Shown here piece by piece: positions 53,259 to 63,135 of a DNA stretch of 64,000 nucleotides. Position numbers and translations under genes: made by a program. The stretch is from Chitinophaga rhizophila. Lineage in GTDB: Bacteria; Bacteroidota; Bacteroidia; Chitinophagales; Chitinophagaceae. The stretch is taken from positions 744,001-808,000 of the forward strand of contig NZ_JAICCF010000002.1 of the NCBI RefSeq assembly GCF_019492185.1, given 5' to 3'. The notes under the pieces were generated by a model that was not told where the DNA came from, searched no databases, and saw only the letters and a program-made list of their open reading frames with translations. Position 1 is the stretch's first letter. The number at the start of each line of letters is the position of its first letter.

Positions 53259-54073
53259 CAGGGCCTATCGGTGTTTTTGATTCAGGCTACGGCGGACTAA
53301 CCGTACTGAAAGAAATTATAGCTACGCTACCACAATACGACTATGTCTACTTTGGCGATAATGCCCGCGCGCCATATGGCAACCGGGGCTTTGACACCAT
53401 ACATACCTATACACTACAGTGTGTGCAGCATCTGTTTGATAAGGGCTGCCCACTTGTTATACTGGCATGTAATACTGCATCAGCAAGGGCGCTGCGCACT
53501 ATCCAGCAGAAAGATCTGCCAAGGATAGCGCCTGACAGGCGGGTACTCGGTGTGATCAGGCCTACAACAGAAATGGTAGGTACACTTACACAAAGCAGTG
53601 AAGTAGGGATTCTGGCTACTAAAGGTACGGTAGCATCCGAATCGTATCCGATAGAGATTAATAAGTTCTTCCCCCATGTGAAGGTGCATCAACTGGCCTG
53701 TCCGATGTGGGTACCCATTGTTGAAAACGGAGAAGCAGATGGTGAAGGAGCCGACTATTTCGTAAAGAAATACCTGGATCAGATACTCACTGACGCACCT
53801 GACATCGACACGCTTGTACTTGCCTGCACGCATTATCCGATTCTCACTAAAAAGATCAGGCAGTTCCTGCCTGGCGGCATCACATTGCTCTCGCAGGGTA
53901 AGATTGTCGCACATAGTCTGAAAGACTACCTGCACAGACATCCGGAGATGGAAATACGGCTCAGTAAAAACGGTGGCCACAAGTATTTTACAACAGATGA
54001 TCCGGTGATCTTTGAAAAACAGACGGAAATCTTTCTGGGGGAAACTGTCAAGACTGAATATATAGCTCCCTGA
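53255..54073 (+). CDS. murI: Glutamate racemase
   Basis: 272 residues. Interconverts L- and D-glutamate for peptidoglycan. Two-lobed fold with IGVFDSGYGGLTVLKEI (Asp, Ser), YFGDNARAPYG, the first catalytic Cys in VILACNTASARAL and the second in LVLACTHYPIL. It follows can with a 4-base overlap and is closed by a terminator. Confidence 0.96.
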   Translation: MTGPIGVFDSGYGGLTVLKEIIATLPQYDYVYFGDNARAPYGNRGFDTIHTYTLQCVQHLFDKGCPLVILACNTASARALRTIQQKDLPRIAPDRRVLGVIRPTTEMVGTLTQSSEVGILATKGTVASESYPIEINKFFPHVKVHQLACPMWVPIVENGEADGEGADYFVKKYLDQILTDAPDIDTLVLACTHYPILTKKIRQFLPGGITLLSQGKIVAHSLKDYLHRHPEMEIRLSKNGGHKYFTTDDPVIFEKQTEIFLGETVKTEYIAP

Positions 54074-54168
54074 GCTGATGATATAAACGAAAACGTGGAG
54101 GCATCAACAACAAAGAAACGTCTTCAGCATAGCTTGAATAAGCACCTGATTCTATCAGATAGCGAAAT

Positions 54169-54210
54169 AAAAATAGGCTGCTCAATATTTTGAGACAGCC
54201 TATTTTTTTT
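54169..54210. terminator. Bidirectional terminator after murI
   Basis: AAATAGGCTG pairs with CAGCCTATTT, with an inner CTCAA/TTGAG stem, then a run of eight T's. On the minus strand a T-rich tail also follows, serving the convergent peptidase. Confidence 0.9.
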
Positions 54211-54258
54211 ATTTCATTACCTGAAGATATCAGGTAGTGCTTTGATTCAGTATACCAG

Positions 54259-56391
54259 TTACTTACCTTCCAGATCCAGCAGGAAAGCATATTGCAAAGC
54301 AATGTCTTCCAGCATCTTGAAACGACCTGACGCTCCACCATGTCCTGCTTCCATATTCGTATGCATCAACAGCATATTATTATCTGTTTTCAGTTCTCGT
54401 AGTTTGGCTACCCATTTGGCAGGTTCCCAATACTGTACCTGCGAATCGTGCAGTCCTGTTGTTACCAGCATATTCGGATAAGCCTGGGCTGTCACATTAT
54501 CATAAGGAGAATACGATTTCATGTAGTCATAATATTCCTTCTTCTTAGGATTACCCCACTCGTCAAACTCACCGGTCGTTAAAGGAATGCTCTCATCCAG
54601 CATAGTCGTTACTACGTCTACAAAAGGCACGGCAGCGATCACGCCATTCCATAAACCCGGACGCATATTTATTACTGCACCCATCAGCAAACCACCAGCG
54701 CTACCGCCCATTGCATACAGATGTGAACTATCAGTATAATGTGACTTCACCAGGTAGTCGGCACAGTCTATGAAATCAGTGAAAGTGTTCATTTTCTTAA
54801 ACAGCTTACCATCTTCATACCATTGTCTGCCCATCTCTTCGCCCCCTCTGATATGAGCAATTGCATAGGCAAAGCCCCTGTCTAGCAAACTTAGACGGTT
54901 GCTGCTGAAGGAAGGTTCGATACTGTGTCCATAAGATCCATATCCGTATAGTAACAGTGGCATCTTACCGTTCTTTTCAAACCCCTTTTTATACACCAGG
55001 GATACCGGTACCTTAACACCATCTCTGGCGGTGACATATACACGCTCTGTCACATAGTTCTTAGGGTCATATCCACCCAGTACTTCCTGTCTTTTACGCA
55101 GTTCGTTTTTCTTTGTATCCATGTCATAATCATACGTGGATACCGGCGTTTGCATAGAAGTATAGGAATATCGAAGGGTTTTGGTATCGAACTCCGGGTT
55201 GACAGAGATAGATGCCACATATGCCGGTTCGTCAAACTGCAGGTAATAATCATCTTTTGTTTGTGAGTTGATCACACGCAGCTGTGTAAGACCATTTTTA
55301 CGCTCGCTGAGCACCATATGATTCCGGAACAGTTCAATACCTTGTAAGAGCACGTCTGTACGGTGAGGAAGTACTTCTTTCCAGTTGTCGCGGGTAGTCT
55401 TTTCCAGCCCACATTCCATCAGTCTGAAGTTAACCGCATCCCAGTTGGTAACGATGTAGAACTTGTCATCCTTATGATCAACCTCATACAGATGGTCGCG
55501 TTTACGAGGTTCAAAGGTCCGGAAAGCATCGTCCGGCTTTGAAGCATCCAATACCCGGTATTCGGTAGACACAGTGCTACTGCTCTGTATCAGGATGAAT
55601 TTACCTGATTTGGAACGCTCGACACCTACATAGAAGGTCTCATCTTTTTCATTGAAGATCTCTTTATCCTGCTTAACATCTGTACCGGCCACGTGTCGCA
55701 GCACGCGTTCTTCTCTCAGGGTAACTGCGTTCTTAACAGTATAAAAGAAGGTTTTGTTATCATTTGCCCAGGCAACGCTGCCGGATGTTTCCGGAATAGC
55801 GTCTGTCAGCAATTCGCCGGTCTGTAGGTTTTTGATATAGATCGTGTATTTACGACGGCTTACAGTATCAACACCATATGCCAGCCATTGAGCATCCGGA
55901 CTGACAGACAAGCCACCTACCTGATAATACTCGTATCCTTTAGCCAATATATTTACGTTCAGGATTACTTCTTCTGCGGCCTCCAGACTACCTTTTTTAC
56001 GGCAATAGATCGGATATTCCTTTCCATTCTCAAAGCGGCTGTAATAGTAATAACCATTCTTCAGGTAAGGTACGCTGGCATCGGTTTCCATGATACGGCC
56101 CCTCATCTCTTCATACAGCTTTTTCCTCAGTTCTTTATGAGGCTCCATGACTGTATCCAGGTACTTATTTTCGGCTGTCAGATAGGCAATGACTTTAGGA
56201 TCATTGCGGTCATTCATCCAATAATACTTATCTACCCGGGTATCTCCATGGATAGTCATTGTAGTATCTATCTGCTCCGCTACCGGCGGTTTAGCTGTTT
56301 TAGTTTCGGCTGACATACTTTTCTTATTTTCCTTACAGGCAAACAGGCCCATGCCTGACAACATTATGACAAATGCAGCGGCTTTCCTCAT
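54259..56391 (-). CDS. Oligopeptidase B-like S9A peptidase, predicted lipoprotein
   Basis: 710 residues from ATG 56389-56391 (a TTG three codons upstream is also open). Beta-propeller domain (about 60-430) and an alpha/beta-hydrolase peptidase domain with Ser in YAMGGSAGGLLMGAV, Asp in TGLHDSQVQYWEP and His in MEAGHGGASGRFK. Family oligopeptidases cleave after basic residues in short peptides. The N-terminus, with lipobox GLFAC (Cys19), predicts a lipoprotein on the periplasmic side, unlike the cytoplasmic E. coli enzyme. It lies 39 bases after the Gfo/Idh gene and may be cotranscribed with it. Confidence 0.9.
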   Translation of the reverse strand: MRKAAAFVIMLSGMGLFACKENKKSMSAETKTAKPPVAEQIDTTMTIHGDTRVDKYYWMNDRNDPKVIAYLTAENKYLDTVMEPHKELRKKLYEEMRGRIMETDASVPYLKNGYYYYSRFENGKEYPIYCRKKGSLEAAEEVILNVNILAKGYEYYQVGGLSVSPDAQWLAYGVDTVSRRKYTIYIKNLQTGELLTDAIPETSGSVAWANDNKTFFYTVKNAVTLREERVLRHVAGTDVKQDKEIFNEKDETFYVGVERSKSGKFILIQSSSTVSTEYRVLDASKPDDAFRTFEPRKRDHLYEVDHKDDKFYIVTNWDAVNFRLMECGLEKTTRDNWKEVLPHRTDVLLQGIELFRNHMVLSERKNGLTQLRVINSQTKDDYYLQFDEPAYVASISVNPEFDTKTLRYSYTSMQTPVSTYDYDMDTKKNELRKRQEVLGGYDPKNYVTERVYVTARDGVKVPVSLVYKKGFEKNGKMPLLLYGYGSYGHSIEPSFSSNRLSLLDRGFAYAIAHIRGGEEMGRQWYEDGKLFKKMNTFTDFIDCADYLVKSHYTDSSHLYAMGGSAGGLLMGAVINMRPGLWNGVIAAVPFVDVVTTMLDESIPLTTGEFDEWGNPKKKEYYDYMKSYSPYDNVTAQAYPNMLVTTGLHDSQVQYWEPAKWVAKLRELKTDNNMLLMHTNMEAGHGGASGRFKMLEDIALQYAFLLDLEGK

Positions 56392-56430
56392 AGGTGACAA
56401 ATTGAGGTTACGAATGTAATACTATTACTG

Positions 56431-57813
56431 TTACACAATTCTCATTTTTTGCGCATCCCAGTTGATCACTTTCTTATTGAAATAACTCTCATTGGCAGCC
56501 AGTGCCGGGCCAGCAGCACGCAGTCCGAAAGAGGCGTCTTCTACAACCGGTTTGCCTGTACGCATCGCCTCAAAGAAGTTAATAAAGTGATCCAGGCGGG
56601 AATCGTACCCCTTTGGCGCGGCATACGCACTTTCTGAGCGTTGTGCAGGCTTCCGCTGATCGGGCGGATACTTCTCATTATACTGTTTTACATAAGCATC
56701 CTGCGTAGCTTTGGTAAAAGTATTCCAGGTATCCCATCCTCCATAACCAGGTGCAGCGGCCAGCTTATGTTTCTTTATCTTAAAGTCATCCCATCCAAGT
56801 TCGAGTACACCTTCGGTGCCTATAAAGCGGGTAAACTCTCCTCCCCCGCCACCATCGGCGAAGTTCACACGTAATGTCATCTGGAAGGCAGGATGTGTTT
56901 TTGTTTCGGGATAATCGAAGATAGCCACTACTACGTCAGGCACATCGCGTCCATCCTTCCATTGTACCAGGTTACCGCTGGAGTAGATACGCTCGGGGCC
57001 TAGGGACCCGGTGATGTAGTGCAGGCCTGAGATAAGATGTACAAACAGATCGCCGGGGATGCCTGTACCATATGCCCGGTAGTTACGCCAGCGGAAGAAG
57101 CGTACAGGATCGAAGGGTAGTTTGGCAGTATCTTTCAGGAAAGTATCAAAATCGATATTGCCGGGAGTAGCGTCCGGGGGAATAGAATACTGCCAGGCTC
57201 CTAAAGCATCATGGCGATCCATGCGGGCCTCCACAATATTCAGCTGACCAATCTCTCCGGCCTCATAACGCTTCTTTGCCTCGGCCAGGGCAATGCTGCT
57301 CACCCGCTGACTACCCACCTGAAAAACAGCCTTTGTACGCTGCTGAGTGGCAATCACCTTATGCCCTTCTTCCACCTGCTGCACCATAGGTTTTTCGCAG
57401 TAAACAGCTTTCCCTCTTTCCATAGCATCGATAGAGATAGTATCATGCCAGTGATCGGGGGTGGCGACGACGACTGCATCTATATCTTTCCTGTTGAGCA
57501 GTTCGCGGTAATCGCGGGTAGTAAACACATTTTTACCGTATACTTCTTTCACCTTATCCAGATGTCCGTTATAGAGGTCGGCGGCGGCTACAAATTCGAC
57601 ACCGGGCACTTTCAAGGCGGTATCTACGTCACCGAAGCCCATAATACCCATACCGATACAGCCGATACGGATCTTATCATTGGCAGAGATGCGGGTATCG
57701 GGATGCAGCAGATGTACCTGTTCTTTCCCGAAGGTTGCCAATGAACCGGCGCCAAACAAGGCAGCTGTACCTCCTAGGTTGCGGAGGAATTTTCTCCTGG
57801 AATTGTCTGTCAT
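56431..57813 (-). CDS. Gfo/Idh/MocA family oxidoreductase with Tat signal
   Basis: 460 residues from ATG 57811-57813 (MTDNSRRKFLRNLGG). The twin-arginine motif SRRKFLRN plus a hydrophobic stretch (TAALFGAGSLATFG) predicts export folded with its NAD(P) cofactor. The Rossmann fold GCIGMGIMGFGDVDTAL is followed by AVVVATPDHWHDTIS, VYCEKPMVQQVEEG and the C-terminal substrate domain. Bacteroidota have many such Tat-exported sugar dehydrogenases or oxidoreductases; the substrate is unknown. A region open upstream of codon 1 (57855) would place the Tat signal internally, so it is rejected. Confidence 0.9.
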   Translation of the reverse strand: MTDNSRRKFLRNLGGTAALFGAGSLATFGKEQVHLLHPDTRISANDKIRIGCIGMGIMGFGDVDTALKVPGVEFVAAADLYNGHLDKVKEVYGKNVFTTRDYRELLNRKDIDAVVVATPDHWHDTISIDAMERGKAVYCEKPMVQQVEEGHKVIATQQRTKAVFQVGSQRVSSIALAEAKKRYEAGEIGQLNIVEARMDRHDALGAWQYSIPPDATPGNIDFDTFLKDTAKLPFDPVRFFRWRNYRAYGTGIPGDLFVHLISGLHYITGSLGPERIYSSGNLVQWKDGRDVPDVVVAIFDYPETKTHPAFQMTLRVNFADGGGGGEFTRFIGTEGVLELGWDDFKIKKHKLAAAPGYGGWDTWNTFTKATQDAYVKQYNEKYPPDQRKPAQRSESAYAAPKGYDSRLDHFINFFEAMRTGKPVVEDASFGLRAAGPALAANESYFNKKVINWDAQKMRIV

Positions 57814-57860
57814 AACGTAAAATTTGAGTGCTGAAGGGTTTTTTAACTTAAACAATATAC

Positions 57861-57892
57861 AAAAAAAATCCCCCTCGTTTTAGCGAGGGGGA
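57861..57892 (-). terminator. Terminator of the sdhCAB operon
   Basis: TCCCCCTCG pairs with CGAGGGGGA around a 6-base loop, followed on the minus strand by eight T's. Confidence 0.92.
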
Positions 57893-57925
57893 ACATGGTA
57901 TTCACCAATACAATCTTGACAACTA

Positions 57926-58690
57926 CTATTTTTCATAGCTGAAACCAGCGACGATGTATTCGCGGTTCAGTCGTGCGATGTTTGTCAGGGAGATCTCTTT
58001 AGGACACTCTGCTTCGCAAGCGCCGGTGTTGGTACAGCTACCGAAACCTTCTGAGTCCATCTGAGCGATCATATTCAGCGCTCTGGTTTTCTTTTCCGGG
58101 TGACCCTGTGGCAGCAATGCCAGCTGGGATACCTTAGCGGAAACGAACAGCATCGCTGAAGAGTTTTTACAAGCTGCTACACAAGCGCCGCAACCGATAC
58201 AGGCTGCTGCAGCAAATGCCGCATCTGCTTTATCTTTTGCCACCAGGATATTATTAGCATCCTGCGCGTTACCTGTATTTACAGATACATAACCACCTGC
58301 TGCGATGATACGGTCAAAAGCACCTCTGTCAACAGTCAGATCTTTTACTACAGGGAAAGATCCTGCTCTCCATGGCTCAACAGTAACGGTATCGCCATCT
58401 TTGAACGCACGCATGTGCAGCTGACAGGTAGTAGTACCAGCCCATGGACCGTGTGCACGGCCATTGATGTGCATGGAACAAGCTCCGCAGATACCTTCAC
58501 GACAATCGTGGTCAAATGCGATAGGCTCTTTACCCTCATTGATCAGACGCTCATTCAACACGTCAAACATTTCAAGGAATGACATTTCGGAAGAAATACC
58601 TGAAACCGGGTAAGTTTCAAAATGTCCCTGTGCGTCTGTGTTTTTCTGTCTCCACACTTTAAGTGTGAGATTCATGTTATAATGTTCCAT
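57926..58690 (-). CDS. sdhB: Succinate dehydrogenase/fumarate reductase iron-sulfur subunit
   Basis: 254 residues. Iron-sulfur subunit that relays electrons from the flavin to quinone. The [2Fe-2S] cysteines are in [13 protein letters not shown] and TTCQLHM; the [4Fe-4S]/[3Fe-4S] cysteines are in [13 protein letters not shown] and [16 protein letters not shown]. The last gene of the operon, 28 bases after sdhA. An internal Met at codon 6 is an alternative start. Confidence 0.95.
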   Translation of the reverse strand: MEHYNMNLTLKVWRQKNTDAQGHFETYPVSGISSEMSFLEMFDVLNERLINEGKEPIAFDHDCREGICGACSMHINGRAHGPWAGTTTCQLHMRAFKDGDTVTVEPWRAGSFPVVKDLTVDRGAFDRIIAAGGYVSVNTGNAQDANNILVAKDKADAAFAAAACIGCGACVAACKNSSAMLFVSAKVSQLALLPQGHPEKKTRALNMIAQMDSEGFGSCTNTGACEAECPKEISLTNIARLNREYIVAGFSYEK

Positions 58691-58718
58691 ATCTATTGGA
58701 CTATTACTGTTGTGAATA

Positions 58719-60692
58719 TTATTTATAGCTACGCTGAGTTGGTTTACATTCTACAAACTCAAGTGGCTCTTTATGCAGCTCAAACTGGCTAGGTCCTTTA
58801 TATTCCCATGCAGCTACGTATGCAAAGTTAGCGTCGTCACGTTGTGCTTCACCATCTTCTGTCTGGGACTCTTCACGGAAGTGACCACCACAGGATTCAC
58901 GACGGTTCAGTGCATCTACGCACATCAGTTCACCCAGCTCCAGGAAGTCAGCCACACGGCCTGCTTTTTCCAGCTCAGGGTTGTACTCGTTAGCATCGCC
59001 CGGGATACGTACATCTTTCCAGAACTCCTCACGTAACTGCTGAATTTCCACGATTGCTTCTTTCAGACCTTTTTCGTTACGTGCCATACCGCATTTATCC
59101 CACATGATCTTACCCAGTTTCTTGTGGAAGTGGTCAACGGATTTGGTACCCTTGATGCTCATCATTTTATTGATAGTATCCTGTACGTGCTTCTCTGCTT
59201 CAACGAAAGCAGGATGATCAGTCGGGATAGCTTTCGTTCTGATATCGTCAGCCAGGTAGTTACCCAGTGTGTAAGGGATTACGAAGTAACCATCTGCCAG
59301 ACCCTGCATCAGTGCGGAAGCACCCAGACGGTTAGCGCCGTGATCAGAGAAGTTAGCTTCACCCAGTGCATAGAGACCGGTGATGGAAGTCATCAGTTCA
59401 TAGTCAACCCACAAGCCACCCATGGTATAGTGTACTGCAGGGTAGATACGCATTGGTACTTCGTATGGGTTTTCACCGGTGATCTTTGCATACATATCGA
59501 AGAGGTTACCGTATTTCTCAGCAACTACTTCTTTACCCAGTTTAGTAATGTCTGCAGAAGAAGCGTTGTGCAGGTTACGTTTATTTGCTTCGATCTTACC
59601 ATAACGCTCGATCGCAGCTGCGTAATCCAGGTATACCGCCTGTCTTGAGCTACCTACACCATAACCGGCATCACATCTTTCTTTGGCAGCGCGGGATGCC
59701 ACGTCACGTGGTACCAGGTTACCGAAGGCAGGATATCTTCTTTCCAGGTAGTAGTCTCTTTCTTCTTCAGGAATATCAGAAGGTTTACGGTTGTCGTTCT
59801 GTTTTTTAGGTACCCATATACGACCATCGTTACGCAGTGATTCAGACATCAGTGTCAGTTTGGACTGATGGTCGCCGGAAACGGGGATACAGGTAGGGTG
59901 GATCTGGGTATAACAAGGGTTGCCGAAGTAAGCACCTTTACGGGTAGCTTTCCAGGCAGCTGTTACGTTAGATCCCATAGCGTTTGTAGACAGGTAGAAC
60001 ACGTTACCGTAACCACCGGTACACAGCAGAACTGCGTGACCGAAGTGACGCTCCAGTTTACCGGTGATCAGGTCACGGGCGATGATACCGCGCGCCTTAC
60101 CATCGATCGTAACTACTTCGAGCATCTCGTGACGGCTGTACATAGTAACGTTACCCAGTGCTACCTGACGCTCCAGTGCAGAGTAAGCGCCTAACAGCAG
60201 CTGCTGACCGGTCTGACCGGCAGCATAGAAGGTACGTTGTACCTGTGTACCACCGAAAGAGCGGTTGCTCAGCAATCCACCATATTCACGGGCAAAAGGA
60301 ACACCTTGTGCCACGCACTGGTCTATAATATTGCCACTTACCTCTGCCAGACGATGCACATTCGCTTCGCGGGCACGGTAGTCGCCACCTTTTACAGTAT
60401 CATAAAACAAACGGAAAACGGAGTCACCGTCGTTCTGGTAGTTCTTTGCAGCGTTGATACCACCCTGCGCAGCAATACTGTGCGCACGGCGTGGGCTATC
60501 CTGAAAACAGAACGCCTTCACTTTATAGCCTAACTCTCCCAAAGATGCAGCGGCAGATGCCCCTGCCAGACCGGTACCCACTATGATCACTTCCATGTTG
60601 CGCTTGTTAGCCGGGTTAACCAGCTTACAGTGCCCCTTATAATCTTCCCATTTCTTGTCTAATGAACCGGCAGGAATTTTTGAGTTCAACAT
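58719..60692 (-). CDS. sdhA: Succinate dehydrogenase/fumarate reductase flavoprotein subunit
   Basis: 657 residues. FAD-binding and dicarboxylate-oxidising subunit of complex II. FAD site [21 protein letters not shown]; covalent-flavin His in [15 protein letters not shown]; active-site residues in [15 protein letters not shown] and [20 protein letters not shown]. It is longer than E. coli SdhA and fits the Bacteroidota/epsilon type used with a single diheme anchor. Located between sdhC and sdhB, 19 bases after sdhC. Confidence 0.96.
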   Translation of the reverse strand: MLNSKIPAGSLDKKWEDYKGHCKLVNPANKRNMEVIIVGTGLAGASAAASLGELGYKVKAFCFQDSPRRAHSIAAQGGINAAKNYQNDGDSVFRLFYDTVKGGDYRAREANVHRLAEVSGNIIDQCVAQGVPFAREYGGLLSNRSFGGTQVQRTFYAAGQTGQQLLLGAYSALERQVALGNVTMYSRHEMLEVVTIDGKARGIIARDLITGKLERHFGHAVLLCTGGYGNVFYLSTNAMGSNVTAAWKATRKGAYFGNPCYTQIHPTCIPVSGDHQSKLTLMSESLRNDGRIWVPKKQNDNRKPSDIPEEERDYYLERRYPAFGNLVPRDVASRAAKERCDAGYGVGSSRQAVYLDYAAAIERYGKIEANKRNLHNASSADITKLGKEVVAEKYGNLFDMYAKITGENPYEVPMRIYPAVHYTMGGLWVDYELMTSITGLYALGEANFSDHGANRLGASALMQGLADGYFVIPYTLGNYLADDIRTKAIPTDHPAFVEAEKHVQDTINKMMSIKGTKSVDHFHKKLGKIMWDKCGMARNEKGLKEAIVEIQQLREEFWKDVRIPGDANEYNPELEKAGRVADFLELGELMCVDALNRRESCGGHFREESQTEDGEAQRDDANFAYVAAWEYKGPSQFELHKEPLEFVECKPTQRSYK

Positions 60693-60711
60693 ATATCCTT
60701 ACTTTACTTTA

Positions 60712-61401
60712 CTAAACTAATTTGAAATGAATACAGATAGGGATGATGGCAAAACCTATTGGAATGATCACCCCGAATAACCATACACCAACGAAATTGA
60801 TCAGGCCATTGTACTTTACATGGTTCAGACCGAACGTCTGGAAAGCACTTTTGAAACCGTGAATCAGGTGGAAAGACAGACCAACCATACCGATTACATA
60901 AACCGCAACCAGCCAGCCCTGTTCAAAAGCAACACGGGTTGCATAGTACAGGTCTCTAACAGGATGGATCATACCCTCATAGGTTTTTTCGTTCATCTCA
61001 CCATAGTGCATCGTCCACCAGAAATCTTTCAGGTGAATACACAGAAACACAAACAGGATACTACCCATGATAGCCATCTGACGGCTAAACCAGGAAGAAG
61101 TCTGGTTACCCGGGTTGACAGCGTACTTCACAGGACGTGCAGCTCTGTTACGGAATGTGAGTTGAAAAGCAAGAATAGCGTGGATAAGAATAACGATCTT
61201 CAATCCCCAGGCGATGAATTGAATAAGGCCATTGTGACTCATGAATGCGGCATAAGTATTAAAAGCTTCGCCCTCATCGTTTTTGAGTAACGAAAGATTA
61301 CCAGCCAGGTGCACGATTACAAAACTACACAGAAACAGGCCGGTAGCACCCACTAATAATTTTTTACCGATAGAGGTATTAAAGAACTGTGACCACTTCA
61401 T
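60712..61401 (-). CDS. sdhC: Succinate dehydrogenase cytochrome b subunit (single anchor)
   Basis: 229 residues with five membrane helices. The single-anchor, probably diheme cytochrome b of the Bacillus/Wolinella type. Histidines likely to ligate heme lie in FVIVHLAGNL, IHAILAFQL, FLCIHLKDFWWTMH and FHLIHGFKSAFQTFGLNH. The heme would be supplied by the locus at 18.6-28.5 kb. First gene of sdhCAB, with a canonical promoter 57-87 bases upstream of the start. Confidence 0.93.
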   Translation of the reverse strand: MKWSQFFNTSIGKKLLVGATGLFLCSFVIVHLAGNLSLLKNDEGEAFNTYAAFMSHNGLIQFIAWGLKIVILIHAILAFQLTFRNRAARPVKYAVNPGNQTSSWFSRQMAIMGSILFVFLCIHLKDFWWTMHYGEMNEKTYEGMIHPVRDLYYATRVAFEQGWLVAVYVIGMVGLSFHLIHGFKSAFQTFGLNHVKYNGLINFVGVWLFGVIIPIGFAIIPICIHFKLV

Positions 61402-61457
61402 AAGTTAAATTCTAAGCTTCCTTAAAAATGATATGATAATAATTCGAATATATCGCG

Positions 61458-61488
61458 CAAATTTAGCGCAGGAAAAATTAAAACCAAA
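61458..61488 (-). promoter_or_regulatory. Promoter of sdhCAB
   Basis: Minus-strand TTTG (61485-61488), a 19-base spacer and TAAATTTG (61458-61465). Both boxes match exactly, the best promoter in the window. The leader is about 50 bases. Confidence 0.75.
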
Positions 61489-61655
61489 TGATATTTCTCA
61501 GTTTTTGGTTTCCAGGCGATAGCCGGCCCAACACCTGCCAAAGACAGCAGAATATCACCGGGCTGACCAGATCCATTAACACCTTCCTGCCGGAAAGTGC
61601 CGTTCAGTTCTCATACATGGAATTTAACAACGATGACTAGCCTTTGTTCGGCTGC

Positions 61656-62219
61656 CTACTCCAGGCGACGCATCATTGCATTGTCTATCAGCGTATAAAG
61701 GTGTTGTGGCTGGTAGGTACGCCACTTATCCACCTCCAGCAGGTGTACATAATTGTCCAGGTGAGCCCTGACAAACTCCTGTTTCGTCTGCTCAGGCATA
61801 TTGATGCTCACAATCCAGCCCCCATCATCCCTGATGTCGTCCCACCACTCCTCATAGTAACAGTCATCTGAAGAGTGAAAGTTCATCACATTCTCGGTAA
61901 TCAGTATGAACTTGTTGATGCCGGAACCGATCATTACGTCTATCACATCCCGCTTCAACGTCATTACATCATTCTCAATAGCATCATTCCATTCTCCTAA
62001 TACCTCAATAATGGCATAGTTGAACTGGTACTCAGCAAACAGTACCTTAATGTACAGCGTGCGGGAACCAAACTCATCCCACTGCGGATGTACATAATAA
62101 TTATACACGGTATTACTATAAGTAAACTCACTGTATTCCCTGCCATAAAAAGGAGATAACTCATCTTCTTCTGCTGTATACAGATGCCGCCAGTTATAAA
62201 AAGGTTCTATATCATGCAT
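61656..62219 (-). CDS. Unknown cytoplasmic protein, acidic and aromatic-rich
   Basis: 187 residues, not recognised. No signal peptide or membrane segment. Strikingly rich in Tyr, Trp, Asp and Glu (for example FYNWRHLYTAEEDELSPFYG and CYYEEWWDDIRDDGG). The middle looks like alternating strands and helices (VLFAEYQFNYAIIEVLGEWN, DVMIGSGINKFILIT). It lies in a single-gene unit between sdhC and murQ on the same strand, with gaps of 254 and 88 bases. The function is unknown; it may be restricted to Bacteroidota. Confidence 0.65.
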   Translation of the reverse strand: MHDIEPFYNWRHLYTAEEDELSPFYGREYSEFTYSNTVYNYYVHPQWDEFGSRTLYIKVLFAEYQFNYAIIEVLGEWNDAIENDVMTLKRDVIDVMIGSGINKFILITENVMNFHSSDDCYYEEWWDDIRDDGGWIVSINMPEQTKQEFVRAHLDNYVHLLEVDKWRTYQPQHLYTLIDNAMMRRLE

Positions 62220-62307
62220 GTCACACTAGCTCTAAAATGTTCGTTTCTACAAATTTCGGCCTAAAATTCAAAAAATAGAAACGCTGCATGTCTGGAAAAA
62301 TTCGTAA

Positions 62308-63120
62308 CTATACATAGTCTTCCACGGCCTTTCTAACGCTGCCTGCTTTCAGCAATAATGCTTTGGCCTTCTCATAGTCTGTCAGCGACAACTTCTCCAT
62401 CAGCATCTTGACACCTCTGTCTACCAGTTTGTCATTACTCAGCTGCATATTTACCATCTTGTTATCTTCTACCCTGCCCAGTTGTATCATCACTGCTGTC
62501 GAGATCATATTGAGTACCAGCTTCTGTGCAGTACCGCTTTTCATACGGGTACTGCCGGTAACAAACTCTGGTCCTACGACTACCTCGACGGGATAATCTG
62601 CCGCTGCTGACAATGGCGCTTCCGGGTTACAGCAGATGCTGCCGGTGATAACCCCATGTTCCCGGCACTTGTTCAAAGCCCCGATCACATAGGGTGTTGT
62701 ACCGCTGGCGGCGATCCCTACGACTACATCTTTGTCAGATATGTCATATGCCTGCAGGTCTTTCCAGCCCTGCTCCCGGTCATCCTCAGCAAATTCAACT
62801 GCTTTACGGATGGCGGTATCTCCTCCTGCAATCAATCCTACCACCAGTCCATGTGGTACGCCGAAGGTAGGCGGGCACTCTGAGGCATCCACAACGCCCA
62901 GCCGTCCGCTGGTACCTGCGCCCAGGTAAAACAGACGTCCGCCTGCCAGCATCTTGTCTGCAATGGCAACCACCAGTTTCTCAATAGCTGGTTGCGCCTT
63001 GGCCACTGCCTGCGGAACGGTATGGTCTTCCTGGTTAATACTGGTCAGGATCTCCTGCACACTCATTTTCTCCAGGTGACGGTAGTTTGACGTCTGCTCT
63101 GTTACTCTCTGAAAAGACAT
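62308..63120 (-). CDS. murQ: N-acetylmuramic acid 6-phosphate etherase
   Basis: 270 residues, shorter than E. coli MurQ (about 298). It cleaves the lactyl ether of MurNAc-6-phosphate, giving GlcNAc-6-phosphate and D-lactate in cell-wall recycling. SIS-domain motifs: LFYLGAGTSGRLGVVDASECPPTFG, GLIAGGDTAIRKAVEFAEDD, VVVGIAASGTTPYVIGAL and GPEFVTGSTRMKSGTAQKLVLNM. It follows the kinase gene by 15 bases, so the two are one transcript. Confidence 0.95.
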   Translation of the reverse strand: MSFQRVTEQTSNYRHLEKMSVQEILTSINQEDHTVPQAVAKAQPAIEKLVVAIADKMLAGGRLFYLGAGTSGRLGVVDASECPPTFGVPHGLVVGLIAGGDTAIRKAVEFAEDDREQGWKDLQAYDISDKDVVVGIAASGTTPYVIGALNKCREHGVITGSICCNPEAPLSAAADYPVEVVVGPEFVTGSTRMKSGTAQKLVLNMISTAVMIQLGRVEDNKMVNMQLSNDKLVDRGVKMLMEKLSLTDYEKAKALLLKAGSVRKAVEDYV

Positions 63121-63135
63121 TTGTAGTTGATTTGA

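Noticed and set aside
57814-57855. Upstream extension of the Gfo/Idh gene
   Set aside because: It would place the twin-arginine signal internally.
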